Source: Sialis fuliginosa (lineage: Eukaryota; Arthropoda; Insecta; Megaloptera; Sialidae). Taken from it: 64,000 nucleotides of DNA. The position numbers and the translations under genes were made by a program. Positions 43,961 to 55,629 of the stretch are shown piece after piece (the stretch's first letter is position 1; every line of letters starts with the position of its first letter). The stretch lies in NCBI GenBank assembly GCA_961205875.1, contig OY540814.1, forward strand, positions 24,930,151 to 24,994,150, written 5' to 3'. The notes under the pieces are model-generated. The model searched no databases. It had not been told where the DNA came from and saw only the letters and a program-made list of their open reading frames with translations.

Positions 43961-44696
43961 GGGCGGGGTAAGGTTTTAAAAAAAATTTATTTTGAATTTT
44001 TTTTTTAACTGAATGCATAATATTTCAAGAATATTGTGTCTAAATTTCAAGTCGATTGGAGCAAAATTGACGAAGTTATGAGTATTTTTATATCTGGCGG
44101 ATTTTTATACCTTCCCGAGCGCGCTATTGTTTTTTTTAGTGTTCAAAACTTTAAAGCGTTTTCCCCACAACTCACTTTTTCAAAGTCGGTGCCCCTCATA
44201 ACGTCAAAACTACTGCACCGATCCTTTTGAAATTTTGAACACTATTTCTGTACATAATTTACGAGGTAACGACGGAGAGTTTTTTCAAATTTGTTAATAA
44301 TTTTTTTTTTACAATAACAAATTAGCCGATTTTTTTTGCAAAATCGCGTTGTTCGCTTCAAAGTGTTCCAAAAAAGTGAAAAATTTAAATTTCGAAAAAC
44401 CCTCGCCGGCGTTACCTGGGGAAAACTATTATCTAACGAATGAACTTTGATTTTTTGATTTCGGATGATCCAGCACCAAGTTATGAGGGGCACCGTAATT
44501 CTACTTTTTCCGAGAGACGTCCGAATAATTGCTGCCTTTGCCGTATTTTTTAATATTTCTTCGTGAAAATTTTATACAACAGACTTCGAATGTCATTCTT
44601 TAATGTACCATTGGTTTTAATAGAGATTTTAACTGTGCCGTCACAAAAAATCACAAAAACATGCCTTTTTTTGTACGAAGTAACTTTACCCCGCCC
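43961..44696. mobile_element. TTAA-flanked MITE, 736 bp
   Basis: GGGCGGGGTAAGGTT and AACTTTACCCCGCCC are inverted ends, each flanked by TTAA (43957-43960, 44697-44700). A further inverted pair lies inside ('gtgcccctcataacg' at 44190, 'gttatgaggggcacc' at 44480). TTAA targets are typical of piggyBac, but that family usually begins CCC, so the assignment is open. The short frames in it have no transposase motif. Confidence 0.8.
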
Positions 44697-44700
44697 TTAA

Positions 44701-44949
44701 CTTAATATAACCGTAAAATAAAACAAGTCGGTACTGAGAGAACGTTATTTTCTACAAAAATCTCATTCATTTTTCTATCTCTTGTCAATTAGCACGCAGA
44801 AACATTTATTTTATATAATAAGAAACACGTACACTGTACAACAAAAAATCCCGCAGTTCTTATAGCAGCTTTATTTATTTATAAAACCCACTTATTCTTA
44901 TAATAAATATTACAGATCTTATACCTATCAGCCAAGAATCAGTTGTACC
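44701..44949. other. A+T-rich spacer
   Basis: Nothing recognised. Confidence 0.4.
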
Positions 44950-45378
44950 CAGGCCCGGATTTACCATGCAGGCAGAGTAGGCAGCTGCCTAGGGCGGCAA
45001 GAATTGAAGGGCGGCAAATTTTGGTGGAAACTTTGAAAACTTGTTATATTCGTGGGAATTGAATTTGATTTTGATTCCATTATCGATGAGTTTGCCATCC
45101 GAAAATCGAGACGTAAAAATTTCAACCCATAAGCAATAATTTCTCTACACATGTAACTCAAGCATGACTAAAAAAAAAAAGGTCTTCAGTTTCCTAATGT
45201 AACTTTATAAAAATTTATAAAATTTGAAACTGACGCAACCAAAAAAAAAAAAAAAGATCCTGAGTTTTATATTTTGACATCTATGACTTAAACTGTTAGT
45301 TTCGAGGAGGGGGGGGGGGGGCGGCGGCGGCAATTTTCGCAACTGCCTAGGGGCGGAAAATTTCTAAATCCGGGTCTG
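44950..45378. mobile_element. hAT MITE, 429 bp, CAGGCCCGGATTTA ends
   Basis: CAGGCCCGGATTTACC and TAAATCCGGGTCTG are inverted and flanked by a perfect 8-bp duplication, gttgtacc (44942-44949, 45379-45386). Subterminal 'gcagctgcctagggcggcaa' and 'gcaactgcctaggggcgg' are also inverted. The ends match a common animal hAT theme. A G/GGC-rich tract is at 45307-45331. Confidence 0.93.
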
Positions 45379-45386
45379 GTTGTACC

Positions 45387-45732
45387 CAATAATTATTACG
45401 TTATAAGCGTATGACAATGACAATCATTTTAAATACATGTAACACTGTTTTTTTGCTACAAATAAATAATGAAGATATAAAAAAAACAATAAAAGACGAA
45501 GGTCAGTGCTAATTTATGTGTAGTGAAGCGTTCACAATAGGCAATAAGTTGAAAAATATGTTAGAATGACAATATATCATTGGAGCGTACATTTTTTTAG
45601 CTTGTTGAATGGAAGCTATGACAAATGAATATTTATTTAGTCCGTGAGGTAACTCTTTTATTTGTTTGGCTGTTTGTTTGTATTCGTCTTGAGTAGTTTC
45701 AAAAATTATGTGAGTTTATTTTGTTTTATTAA
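45387..45732. other. A+T-rich spacer
   Basis: Nothing recognised. Confidence 0.4.
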
Positions 45733-45740
45733 TACATAAG

Positions 45741-46886
45741 CAGTAGCGGCGCATGGCGTGGGCGACGTGGGCCACCGCCTACGGCCTCGCGGCCCGAGGG
45801 GCCTCGCGCTTCGAAGGTTCATACAGCAGGTTTTTAAACCTTTTTGTCGTAGGTCGGCGATCGTGCGATGGCAGCCCTATTTACACGTCAAAAACGATAA
45901 AACCCACCGACTAGCAAGCATCTAGCAATACTTATCACATTTGCTCTAAAAAAAAGTTTTATCTATTGAAGCAGATAAGGTACTGGCACCAGTCTTGGAT
46001 CATACCCCAATTTTGGATTCTTGTTTAATTAAATGTACGAAATTAGAAGTTGTTGTTGATATTTGATTACTGCCATTACTGAATCATAATCTATAGACAT
46101 TTAACTGTAAAACAGCTTAATCTGATGATAATCGGCCAATGAGTGTCATAGTGGTGGACATTTAAATTAATTAATAGTGTGATCTATTTACTAATTATTA
46201 TATTTTCATAGCAACTGCTTTACATTATTTACAATTTGACGATTTTTTATTTCATAAGTTTTGTATCGTAGTACTTATCATTTTATAATCATTAGAAAGT
46301 GTCCATCATTGGGTGCCCATTATTGGTTTTACTTTATCCATTGCTGAAGAAAAAACATAAACAAAATAAAGGGATATAATTTAAAAACACACTATATTTG
46401 TAGACTTTGGTAATTAAATTGACTTAATAATGAGTTCGTATGGAAATTACGAAAAACAGGCCCATAAATCGCAAAAAAACAATAGGTATATTTTGCTTTT
46501 AAAACGGTCAGCCTTATAGCGGTGCCAGTACCTTATAGCATCTAAAATGAATTATGATACAGTTATTAAGGAGTTCAGTAAGGCTAAAAGCAGGATATTT
46601 CTGTTTCTTTAATTTTTTACTGTTAAGTTTTACTTATATTTACAGTAGAGATCTCCAAAAATTGCAAACATCAATGTTTGCAATTTTTTTATGAATACAA
46701 ATAAAAATCTAAGCAAAATTTAATATTTTCTATTTTGTATATTACAAATAATGTAAATAAATTTATACCACTTCTTTTTTTTTCGATCAAAAATTTGTTT
46801 TTCTATAAAACTCGTCCTCTCGCGTCTTCAGGGGGCCTCGCAAATTCATTTTGCCCACATTAAATTTAGGTCTTGCGCCGCCACTG
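45741..46886. mobile_element. hAT element, 1146 bp, with nested MITE
   Basis: CAGTAGCGGCGCATGG and CTTGCGCCGCCACTG are the ends, flanked by a perfect 8-bp duplication, tacataag (45733-45740, 46887-46894). 'gaggggcctcgcgcttcg' and 'cagggggcctcgcaaattc' extend the inverted similarity. 45978-46533 is a separate MITE, so the hAT proper is about 590 bases. It has no transposase. Confidence 0.93.
45978..46533 (+). mobile_element. AGGTACTGG-family MITE nested in a hAT element
   Basis: TA|AGGTACTGGCACCAGTC and GGTGCCAGTACCT|TA ends are both present. The interior is collinear with 24178-24747. It inserted into the hAT element after that element had landed or while it was circulating. Confidence 0.9.
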
Positions 46887-46894
46887 TACATAAG

Positions 46895-47235
46895 TATAGT
46901 GAATTATTGGACTGGTTATATTTCTATGATTATATAATATCTTTTTTGAATTTGAATTATTAAACTTTCTGTTAGGTTTTAAATTTAAATAACAGCTGTA
47001 TATTATTAATGAATTAGAATTTAGTGTATGCGTACTAAGTTAGTAGAAATCTTTGGACTTAAAGCAGTGGCGATTAATGTACACCATAAAAAGAATAGCA
47101 GTTTATAAATATAGCAGTTCTAAATCCTTGGACTTAAAGCAGTGGTGTAGTAGTTTTATATTATTGTTAATTAATTACCACTGTTCTAAAATATTAAGAG
47201 AGACTGGGTAAATTTGTCCCCTCGAACGTACCAAT
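46895..47235. other. Spacer with a short duplicated phrase
   Basis: 'ggacttaaagcagtgg' occurs twice (about 47055 and 47132) with similar flanks, a decayed tandem pair about 77 bases apart. Confidence 0.5.
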
Positions 47236-47237
47236 TT

Positions 47238-47425
47238 TCTCGCCGGATCGAATGAAACCAATTACAACCCTTCATTTGTGACTGGGGGCAAAATATTGAA
47301 TTTTATACTTTTTCTTTATTTATTCATTATACAAAATTATCTCGGTTTCTATGTAAGATAGAGAAGACACCAATTACAATACTTCATCTATGACAGGGGG
47401 GTAAAATATTGAAGTTCGGATATAT
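47238..47425 (+). repeat. Dispersed repeat with two internal units
   Basis: 'caattacaacccttcatttg' and 'caattacaatacttcatcta', each followed by a G-run and 'aaaatattgaa', are two units about 110 bases apart. The first matches 34380-34430. Confidence 0.65.
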
Positions 47426-47535
47426 GTACAAAATCTTTGAAAATTTTATTTTACTGTATTTAAGGGTTGAGGAATGGAAGGTTAATATAAATTGGGCTAT
47501 ATAAGCTAACTATGATGTTTTATTTTTTGCTCTAC

Positions 47536-47782
47536 CAGGGTGTCCACTTTCTGGAAAGTCAGGGAAAAAAGTGTATAAATTTAAGTCGAGCAACAAAAAG
47601 AAAAAGGTCATTAAATTGAAAGTAAGTTTCAAGTGTAAAATTTTCAAGTTATGACAAAAAAAAGGTCTTCAAATTTTATTTCTGCACATGCTTGCCCCGG
47701 GGTCCCCCCGAGTCAAGGAATTTTGAATCTGTGTTCAGGGAAAGTCAGGGAATTTTATTTCCAAAAACCAGTGGACACCCTA
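47536..47782. mobile_element. CAGGGTGTCC-family element, both ends, 247 bp
   Basis: CAGGGTGTCCACTTTCTGG and CCAGTGGACACCCT are inverted ends. tctac precedes the left end (47531-47535) and follows the right end (47783-47787), a possible 5-bp duplication. The interior has 'gtcagggaa' runs and 'cttgccccggggtcccc'. This copy defines the family of 8507, 39107 and 40943. The superfamily is unsure. Confidence 0.8.
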
Positions 47783-47787
47783 TCTAC

Positions 47788-48490
47788 GATTATTAATTCT
47801 AGAAATATAAGCTTTTAAAGTGTGTCATATTTTTGTTACATTCGTGCTCCCGAAGTAATTCCCTATGTAGGTATAGACGGTGAAGACGTGGTTTTAGGTA
47901 TTGTAGAACATCGATTTTGTGACGGGCGTAATTATTTAGACTCGAGAAGAAACGATATATTTTTCGTCATTAACTGTTTGGCTGCGCTCTGGCGTTCTGG
48001 CCGTCCTCAGCGGTCGTAACTACAGTTTGACGGAGCGGAGACTAACTATTCGATAACTTGAAGAATTTTACTCGGATCGACTTGAAATTTTGGGAAAATA
48101 TTATTGAAATGTTTAACTACAAGAAAAGACAAAAAAAATCGATTTTTTGTCAGTGCAAAACCCTACCTCTCCCTTAAGTGCTTATTGTTCACGATAATCA
48201 AACAACTCTTGTTCGATATATTGTATACAGAGCGACAATACGCACATGTGTGAGTGAAGACATCTGGAAAGAATTTTAATGAATATACGTACACAAACAC
48301 AAATTATGTATATATATAACATTCCTCTCTCACACTTATGCCCTTGTGCGTGTCTATTTTAATGTTATGATAGATATTGAATTAGTTTAAAGAACCATGA
48401 ATGCAGTTTGATAATGCATACAATACAAATATTTATATTTAAATCTGTTGATTTGAATTGGATGTAGTGTGTCGATAGCAATATGTCACC
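47788..48490. other. Unassigned sequence, slightly GC-richer start
   Basis: A 65-codon + frame (47822-48019) spans mixed-composition sequence and ends '...LAALWRSGRPQRS'. It has no motif I recognise and no splice context, so it is not called. Confidence 0.35.
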
Positions 48491-48497
48491 AATATAC

Positions 48498-48800
48498 AGG
48501 GTGGTCCGGTTTGGGATACAGATATATTAAGAGCTGATTCTTTGGCTCATTGTGAGTAAAACATTGTACGGTAAGGTGGGGTCTATCTTCAACACCCTCT
48601 GAGCTACAGGTTGTTTAAAAACTTCCTTCAGAGTAGTACTAACAAACAAAGATTATCTCATAACTTCCAAAGTAATGTAACTAGAGCAACTACAATGAGT
48701 CAGTTTCATAGGTAATTAACTAACGTATTTTTCAGTATTAGCGTTATTGCTAGCCGTGTTTCCAGTTCAGAGTTATTACTAATCAAAATAAAAAAGTATA
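48498..48800 (+). repeat. Dispersed repeat starting acagggtggtcc
   Basis: 'acagggtggtccggtttggg' is a common start of interspersed repeats in insects. The following 'gtggggtctatcttcaacac' and 'tagagcaactacaatgagtc' look like repeat body. It is a single copy here with unclear ends. Confidence 0.4.
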
Positions 48801-48984
48801 TATTTTTTTTTTATTCTTGTATTCCTTTTTTAAATATTAGGAATGATACATGTTATTTGGAAATTGTATAGAAGTTTGTAAAAGAATAAAATTTTAACCG
48901 ATTTAAATAAATTTTAACCGTTTTATTTATAAACAGGTTCTTACAAATTTTGTCCTGAAATATTTCCATGGAAAGATATATAAA

Positions 48985-49015
48985 AAATTAGCACGAGGAA
49001 ACACTTGGCAGATGT
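48985..49015 (+). repeat. Short block shared with the putative promoter
   Basis: TTAGCACGAGGAAACACT followed by TTGGCAGATGTTTTT recurs at 56686-56730, where 14 extra bases separate the two halves. No other copy is seen. Confidence 0.6.
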
Positions 49016-50015
49016 TTTTTTATTTGGCCATTTTATATAATATCGATAAATATAAAATTCAACTCGGGAAAAAATAATAATCGTTTCACAATTTTTAATT
49101 TACTACCCAGGAACAGTTGAGTGTAAATTGTGTGAAAATTTGTTTTATTTATAATACAGTAACGTCATAAATATTTGAGAAGTTTGTGTAAAAAGATAAA
49201 AGAATATGAAATACACAAACACATATTTGGGAATGTGCCAATACTGCGGCTATGGAATTTCCTTTTTTGACTTTGCGTCTAATAGACATATCAATACACT
49301 TGACTAATGTAGAAATCTTTGATTTTTTTTAGATATATCTACGTTATTTTTTACAAGCTTTTACTTAACTTTACTCGTATGTAACTATGTATAACATATA
49401 TATGTAAAGGAGTTTTTGATAGATAGTTGCATGCATATTAAGTAAAAATAAAAGTATGTAAAGTATATTTACTAAAGTGTATTTACTAACTTTGAGTAAA
49501 AATGTTAAAACCAACATATTACGCATGCAACTACATATATCTGTCAAAAACTCCAAGAGAACTGTAAAATAAGTTTAATACCCCGTTTAGAAGGGTTTGC
49601 AAGGTAACAAATTTTATTAGCTAGGCTGTAATAAAGTATACATACATATATATACTAAGAAAATGCGTTATATTCTATATAAAACAAGTATCTCTTGGCT
49701 CAAGTAATTTTTTTACCTGTGTACGATGTTTATGTAATAAAATCAGACAATTATATTGATTAATAAGGCCAGGTACGTATTAAGAAAATTTTTTAATTGA
49801 TATTAAAAAAATCGTAGGGAACTGCTAGTTACAAATAAATCTCATCAGTGTAACATTTTGAGAACCTCTGTATAAATGATGTATATTCCCATTGTCAGTT
49901 GGTATAAATACTCTCATGTCATGAGTACTTACTTTGATCTTGTGCTAAAGGAGAAGGAAAAAAAAGTAAAAGAAAAAACACGAACTGAGACCATGTGTTG
50001 CGCTCTGAGAAAATA
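49016..50015. other. Unassigned A+T-rich sequence
   Basis: 49380-49560 holds an imperfect inverted pair ('catatatatgtaaaggagtttttgata' against 'tatctgtcaaaaactcc'), and the next 80 bases resemble the TCCGGTATTATAAAG family ('ctccaagagaactgtaaaat', 'tttaataccccgttt'). Probably a decayed member. Confidence 0.45.
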
Positions 50016-51225
50016 AGTGTTACCCGTTCAGTGGTTGTTGTCACATCCGTGCAAACATAAATGTGGTGGTTGGGGGGGGGGGGGTGATCTTGATCTTGAC
50101 CTCTCCCTGCGAGAGTTTAATATAAATGCAATGATATTTTGAGTAAGCTGGGTAAAAGTTTATGTAAAATATATTTCAATTAAAAATTCAAGGTATGTAT
50201 TTTTGTAGAGGGATTTTGAACTTTTTTATTTGCTAGATATCCTTCCGCGGTTTCATGAATTAACATTGTGTAATAGTGAAAATCATTTTGAAATCGGTTC
50301 GGTGGTATTTAATGTGTCATTGCTTAGCCTTTGATAAAGTTACATGTAGGTATACTATTTTTAACAGTAAAATCTCATCAAAATCGGCCCATCAATATAA
50401 AAATGCACAGTTTCTGAAAAATTATCTGTGTAAGTATAAACTCTTACAATTTTTATGGTTAGGGAATTTGTATTTGATAATATGGTATTTTTTTCGTGAT
50501 TGTGGACACCCCTGAAATAGATTTTAACATTTTCAAACGCAGTAATGTTAGTGTGTAATTTATGATAATTTGTACATATTTATTAGGCCCGTGTTAAATG
50601 TCTTTGAACGTTCACGTGCAAGCTTAATTTTAGTTTGATTTGTACGTGTTTATTAATACATATATATGTAGGTTAGAGTTTGTTGATATTATCATCATTA
50701 TAAACCGATATAATTATGTATTTTAGAAGGTTCTGTTGCTTTAACCTGTTTTCTATTTATCTGAATAAAATAGTGACAGTTTAAGTTAGCAGGTTGTGAA
50801 ATCATATTTAAATAGATATATATATATATATATTTTCGTTAATGCGAGGAATTGATAAGAAATGTTGAATTAGCTACTTGTTTAATATTTTGGGCTTTAA
50901 TCACTGAATTACTGAAAAACAAAAACGCATTTTTTGGAAATACTTTATTGTAATAAAATAAGGGTTATTTTTGTCGGTTAACATTGAGTTATGACTCCAG
51001 TAATATTCTATCTATGTTTATTGTATTAAAATACTTTGGGGTTTTTATTCAACCAAAAGTTTTCGTTTTATTAACAAAAATATACATTTTTTAAGGTTTT
51101 AATTAAGTATGAACAGATTTGGTTTTTCTGAGAGTATTTGAATTAAATAATTTATACTTTGATTTCGATCGTGCATTGCTTCTTAATTTAGATTACTTTT
51201 AACACAGACTGTACTTATAAAAACT
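50016..51225. other. Unassigned A+T-rich sequence
   Basis: A G12 tract (50070-50082) and a (TA)n run (50815-50831) are the only notable features. The 79-codon frame at 50276-50515 overlaps decayed repeat-like sequence ('aaatcggttcggtggtattt'). Confidence 0.4.
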
Positions 51226-51229
51226 TTTA

Positions 51230-51545
51230 ATTAAACTTTTTTTAAACCTTAAAATTGCTGAAAATATATAGGTAATAATTAAATTTAACAGTTTTTGTAG
51301 TAGGTTTTATTTTTTGGTTTTAATTGGCACCCACTTCAAAACTGATAAAAATTATTATATACTTTTCAATATTTTTCGGTTTTTAATTTTTCCTTTTGAA
51401 GTCCATTTCAAACAAACACAAAAACCGTCCAAATCAGTACAAATTTGTCGGAATTATGCCCGAACATATGTACGTACATAAAAAATATATTGTTGAATTG
51501 AGAATCTCCTCCCTTTTTGAAATCGGTTAAAAGTAGGTACTACAG
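51230..51545 (+). repeat. Repeat D, related to 37800-38200
   Basis: 'aaatttaacagtttttgtag', 'ccgtccaaatcagtacaaat', 'atgcccgaacatatgtacgt' and 'ctcctccctttttgaaatcg' followed by 'gttaaaag' are a familiar moth repeat 3' region. Confidence 0.75.
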
Positions 51546-51995
51546 ATATAGAGTTTTCTTATATTTTGAAAATAGGCCTATCAATTTACTCTCCCTCCCT
51601 TCACCAGCTGGTTAAATTGATTTTTTTAATATAAGAACGGAACTTACATTTTTTTGAAACATGCGGTATTAAATTTATACCTCTATAGGTGAAATAGATA
51701 CATATTACACTCTAATATTCATAAAGAGAAACTGTGATGCTTTTGACCCGAACACGACCAATTTCATTTAGTAGTTGTTGAATACGTACATACATTACTG
51801 TCCTCAATATTCACTTCGTTGCTTCGATCTGCAGAAACCGTTTCACGTTTTCATGTACTTACATATAACATTGCAATGCAATGGGTATCAAATTGTATTA
51901 AATGGTTAAGTATAAACATGTTCTGCATATGAATATCATAAAATATACTTTAATAGATTCGGTTTGGTGGATGCAATTGGATTATTTTGTATTTT
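51546..51995. other. Unassigned A+T-rich sequence
   Basis: No signals supported. Confidence 0.3.
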
Positions 51996-52001
51996 TATTT
52001 T

Positions 52002-52290
52002 TCACTAGCTGTTACCCGCGACTTCGTCCACGTGAAATATAGATTTGGTATTATTTGGTAATACAGTTTTCTGTTATGATAGTCGATAAAACAGGTTTAT
52101 AGTTTCGCATTTGGACACTAGATGTCACTAATTAATCAATTATCGGGATACAAAGAAGTAGCCTATGTCCTTCCTTAGGATGTAAGCTATCTCTCTGACA
52201 AATTTCGTCAAGATCGGTTCAGCGGCTTAGCCGTGAAAAGGTAACAAACAGACAAACACTTTTGCTTATTTATAATATTGGTAAGGATTA
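52002..52290 (+). repeat. Moth-type interspersed repeat, best copy
   Basis: It runs 'tagctgttacccgcgacttc', 'gtagcctatgtccttcctta', 'aagctatctctctgacaaat', 'aagatcggttcagcggctta', 'ccgtgaaaaggtaacaaaca' and the tail 'ttataatattggtaagga'. This order and tail are the basis for my lepidopteran call. Other copies are at 22195, 34675, 35205, 59835 and 62085. Confidence 0.85.
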
Positions 52291-52594
52291 ATTGAAAGAT
52301 TAACATATTTAGATCGAAATATTACAGAAAAAATTTTCTAAATTATTTTTTATAAAAATGTATAAATAAACATACTTTAAAGAAACGTATGATTTGAAAA
52401 AAGAGAAACTTAAAAAAGTTAATTCTGAATAGCACTCGCAGAGTTTTAGATTTATCATAAACGGTTTTTGAAAATTCGTTTTTAACATTATACAGCAAAT
52501 TCAAACAAATTGAGAGTTTTGAATAGCACTTTAAAAATTGTAGACTTTTTATTTATATAAACAAAAACATATACATATATCTATATATTTTGAA

Positions 52595-52650
52595 AAAAAA
52601 GGATGGACAAGTGCGTCTAGGACTCGCACCCTGAGATTCTGTACTGTTAT
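52595..52650 (-). repeat. Fragment of a 'gtgcgag...ctcgcac' repeat
   Basis: 'acaagtgcgtctaggactcg' and 'caccctgagattctgtactg' resemble a moth repeat with 'gtgcgagtcggactcgc' followed by 'gggttccgtac'. On the minus strand it imitates a tRNA B box, but there is no A box or cloverleaf. Confidence 0.45.
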
Positions 52651-53150
52651 ATAGAACTTAATTATTAACAATAATTAGTTACGTAGACAATAGACCCGAT
52701 TCTTTATATGTAAACATTTTTATGAAGACGCTGTATGAAAGAAACCACAAAATTAAGTTTGTCACGTAATAATTCCACATATAATTAAAAATTAATGTTA
52801 AAAATAATTGTGATATCAGATATTCTTTAAGTTAACGTAAACATTTAAGGAACGCATCCCCGTCGTTAAGCGAGTGGGTTGAACTAATATTTCAGCGTGT
52901 GTGTATTTGGGTAGTGTATATTGTACTGAATTTGTAATTAATTGGTGTGATTCATTGAAACATCGATTGTCAAAGGAACAGCCGGCCAAAACGGAATCCG
53001 AGATAAATATTTCATGAGACGCTCCCGGCAGATTGTTTTATTTTATTTCTGATTTAATGTTTTATTAATTTTTTTTATAAAACATGAATGTAAACAGTGT
53101 TAATTGTAAACAGAATTAAACACTTTTATAAAAATTTATTTATTTTGAGG
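52651..53150. other. Unassigned sequence
   Basis: A mixed patch at 52975-53035 ('agccggccaaaacggaatcc', 'gagacgctcccggcag') is unique in the window. Confidence 0.3.
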
Positions 53151-53152
53151 GG

Positions 53153-53855
53153 TTTTGTTTCCTCGCCATATTGAAGATACGAGAAGCTTTGTGATCGTTT
53201 TAAAATGAGAAAAAAAGACTGTTCCCAGATTTCAAAATTTGTTTCACGTCAAGACTAACACTTTCCGTGTCTGTCTGTCGAGTGAGTCCTTGTCACACGC
53301 ATAAACCACTGAACCGATATTAATGAAACTTGGTTGGATGGTTGGGTCTGTCTTGAGGACGGTCCCATTTCAAAATCATCAAAATCGTGTTTAATGGGGA
53401 GGGGTGACATTCCAAACTATTTATTTTTCAAGATATCTCAAGAACGACACATGTTACGTGAAAATTTTATACAATATTTTTTGTAGAGCATAAAATTTCC
53501 TATAATATAGGTCTACAACGTTTGTTGTTAAATATTCCTTTACAAAGATTTATCTCAATTTGATTTAAAAAATCGTCATTTATTTTTAAAATTAAATGTC
53601 ATATTTAGACGATTTTTTTTTTAAGAGTATACCTACTCCTGATCTGGTCTCATTTTTTTTTCAGAATCCGACAATGGATTTCTTAGATACGCCACTCAAA
53701 AGGGAAAAAATAAAAAAATTCAAAAAAACTCTAAAAACACTGAAAAGTATATTATAATTAATTTAACAGTTTTTGGAGTTGGTACCAAACCAATAAAAGA
53801 ATATAAATTAAAAACAAAGCTTTTCTCGTATCTTCGATATTGCGAGGAAACAAAA
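53153..53855 (+). mobile_element. TIR element, TTTTGTTTCCTCGC ends, 703 bp
   Basis: TTTTGTTTCCTCGCCATATT and TATTGCGAGGAAACAAAA are inverted ends, extended by 'gaagatacgagaagctttg' and 'aaagcttttctcgtatcttc'. The interior contains 'gtcacacgcataaaccactg' and a tail like repeat D. A shorter direct relative is at 56145-56625. No transposase. Confidence 0.75.
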
Positions 53856-54025
53856 GTAACCAGACTACAAAAACTATTAAATTTAATTTTTATATAAGTA
53901 CTTTTAAATGTTTTTAAGATTTTGTTTTATTTTATTTTTTAAGTTTTTTCTATACTTCCTGTTTTATTAATTTTATTCTACCGTTTATTAGTTTGTTAAA
54001 AATACTTTTCTAATATAATTAGATA
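53856..54025. other. A+T-rich spacer
   Basis: Nothing recognised. Confidence 0.4.
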
Positions 54026-54027
54026 CA

Positions 54028-54075
54028 CGTACACTGTTCAATCTCAGTATTTCGTATAAGAAAGTCCCATGGCAT
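54028..54075 (+). repeat. Fourth copy of the 'cgtataagaaagtccc' repeat
   Basis: 'acactgttcaatctcagtat' and 'cgtataagaaagtcccatgg' match 26030-26070. Confidence 0.65.
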
Positions 54076-54550
54076 CTTCTTTAAACATTATTCCGATTTA
54101 AATTTTGTTGATTTTCCTTTCATATCCGGTATATAATTCGAATATATTTAATACCAATGAACTATAAACCTGAACCAATGAATAGAATCAGACGGATTAA
54201 TTTAATATAAATTCCCTTTGATATTTAAGTCGTTCAAAGAGCAACCAGCATCATTTGTGTAGTTCTGTATACATAAATATGATTATGCCGCGTGTAGGTT
54301 CTTGATAGACTTATGATAAACCCCATAAAACTCTGTATATTCCCAGATAACTAGCAGGCACACGTGTCTTGTGTAGGTTGTTCACAAGTGAACCTTGTTG
54401 CTTTTATTGATTTTTACTTCCAGGTATTGTAATACCGTCGAAATAATAAATAAAAAATAAATAAAAATCTGATATAATGACATATTCTTATTTTACTATC
54501 TAACTTCAAAATGTAAAACAGACCTGGCCAACCCAAATTGCAAAGATGCC

Positions 54551-54685
54551 AACTGTGTTACAATTAATTGAAGTGTCACTGCTCTAAATTCCATAGCTAA
54601 TCCATAGATACGATTACAAAATTAATACCTCATTTGAAAGTGCTTGCAAGCTAGCAAATTTTGCGAGCTCCTTTATAATACCGGA
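54551..54685 (-). mobile_element. Half of a TCCGGTATTATAAAG MITE
   Basis: 'agtgtcactgctctaaatt', 'aatccatagatac', 'cctcatttgaaagtgcttgc' and 'gctcctttataataccgga' are the inverse of the left half of 11292-11583. The remaining half is lost. Confidence 0.75.
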
Positions 54686-54754
54686 GATAATTTATGTTGC
54701 CTTGGAAACAAATGCAACTTAATTCAAATTGTCGAAAAAATTAGAAAACTAATA

Positions 54755-55195
54755 TTTATAATACAAAGGTGAGTTTTATTTCTGACAAATCCCATTGAAA
54801 TTTTTTATATATTATAAATTATTTAAAAAGATATTAAAGAACATGGAAGTCATGTATGGTTCTCCATATCGATATTTAGTAAAATTGTTATAATGAGAAT
54901 ATGTCAGATGGAAATAAGGGTATAAGGACTTTAAATATAGAATGCTTTAGAAATCTACTCTCTTTTATGTAGATTGTAATTCGACTGTTTTGACAATAGA
55001 AGGTTGGTCACAAGAAGGTTTACATTTATTGATTTTTAGGTATATAATTTTAATGAGAATATGTCAGATACAAGATGAGGGGGGGGGGGGGTAAAGACTT
55101 TAAATATAGAAGGCTTTATTTATACATTAAAGATCGTAGATTGGATGACAGTAGTAGATTGTTCATAAGTGAATTTGTTTTTCTTGACTTTAGTT
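54755..55195 (+). repeat. 160-bp tandem pair
   Basis: 'taatgagaatatgtcagat' begins at 54891 and 55051. Each is followed by 'actttaaatatagaa' plus 'ggctttat' or 'tgctttag' and by 'attgatttttaggta' or a variant. A third, displaced relative is at 54375-54430. The second unit carries a G13 tract. The front part (54760-54890) is the family seen at 1510 and 4140. Confidence 0.7.
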
Positions 55196-55620
55196 GGGAG
55201 AAGAAAGAAGAAAAGTCCTGGGAATGAAAGGTTGTCTGGCGGTTTTTTACTTAGATTTTAAAAATACTGAAAATTAAATAAAATAAACTTTTTAAATGGC
55301 ATCAACATATTTTGTTACTTAATTTTTTTAAACCCGTGCATTCTTAGAAAGTTTACAAAAAAGTACTTATTTTCGTGCGACTGTGTATGTATAAGACGAG
55401 AAGAGAATAAGGTGTCTCGTCTCGAATTTTACAACTGGCAGTCTCAGTCTCGTGTGATTTTTTTATAAAATAGAATTATTTCATTTGCTTTTATGAAATA
55501 AACAAATATTTTTGGAAATATAACGAAATTTATATATTTTGTTTTATTAATTGATATTTTTTACTCTCTTGAATAATTTCCTACTCGTTGACCAAACACA
55601 GAGACACAAACTGCGGACAA
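55196..55620. other. Unassigned A+T-rich sequence
   Basis: It holds the second GAGACGAG/CTCGTCTC hairpin (55392-55425). The rest is unremarkable. Confidence 0.4.
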
Positions 55621-55629
55621 AAAGAAATA

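Noticed and set aside
52600-52640. tRNA-like B box on the minus strand
   Set aside because: No A box or cloverleaf. The phrase fits a known style of moth interspersed repeat better.
54400-54435. Possible third ratchet site, TTCCAG|GTATTG after a pyrimidine tract
   Set aside because: The 5' part is weak (GTATTG) and the region recurs as part of a decayed tandem repeat at 55010-55050 and 55150-55195, so it is explained by the repeat.
54762-54780. AAAG|GTGAGT donor-like site
   Set aside because: It lies in a dispersed repeat with inverse copies (1585), with no acceptor fused to it.
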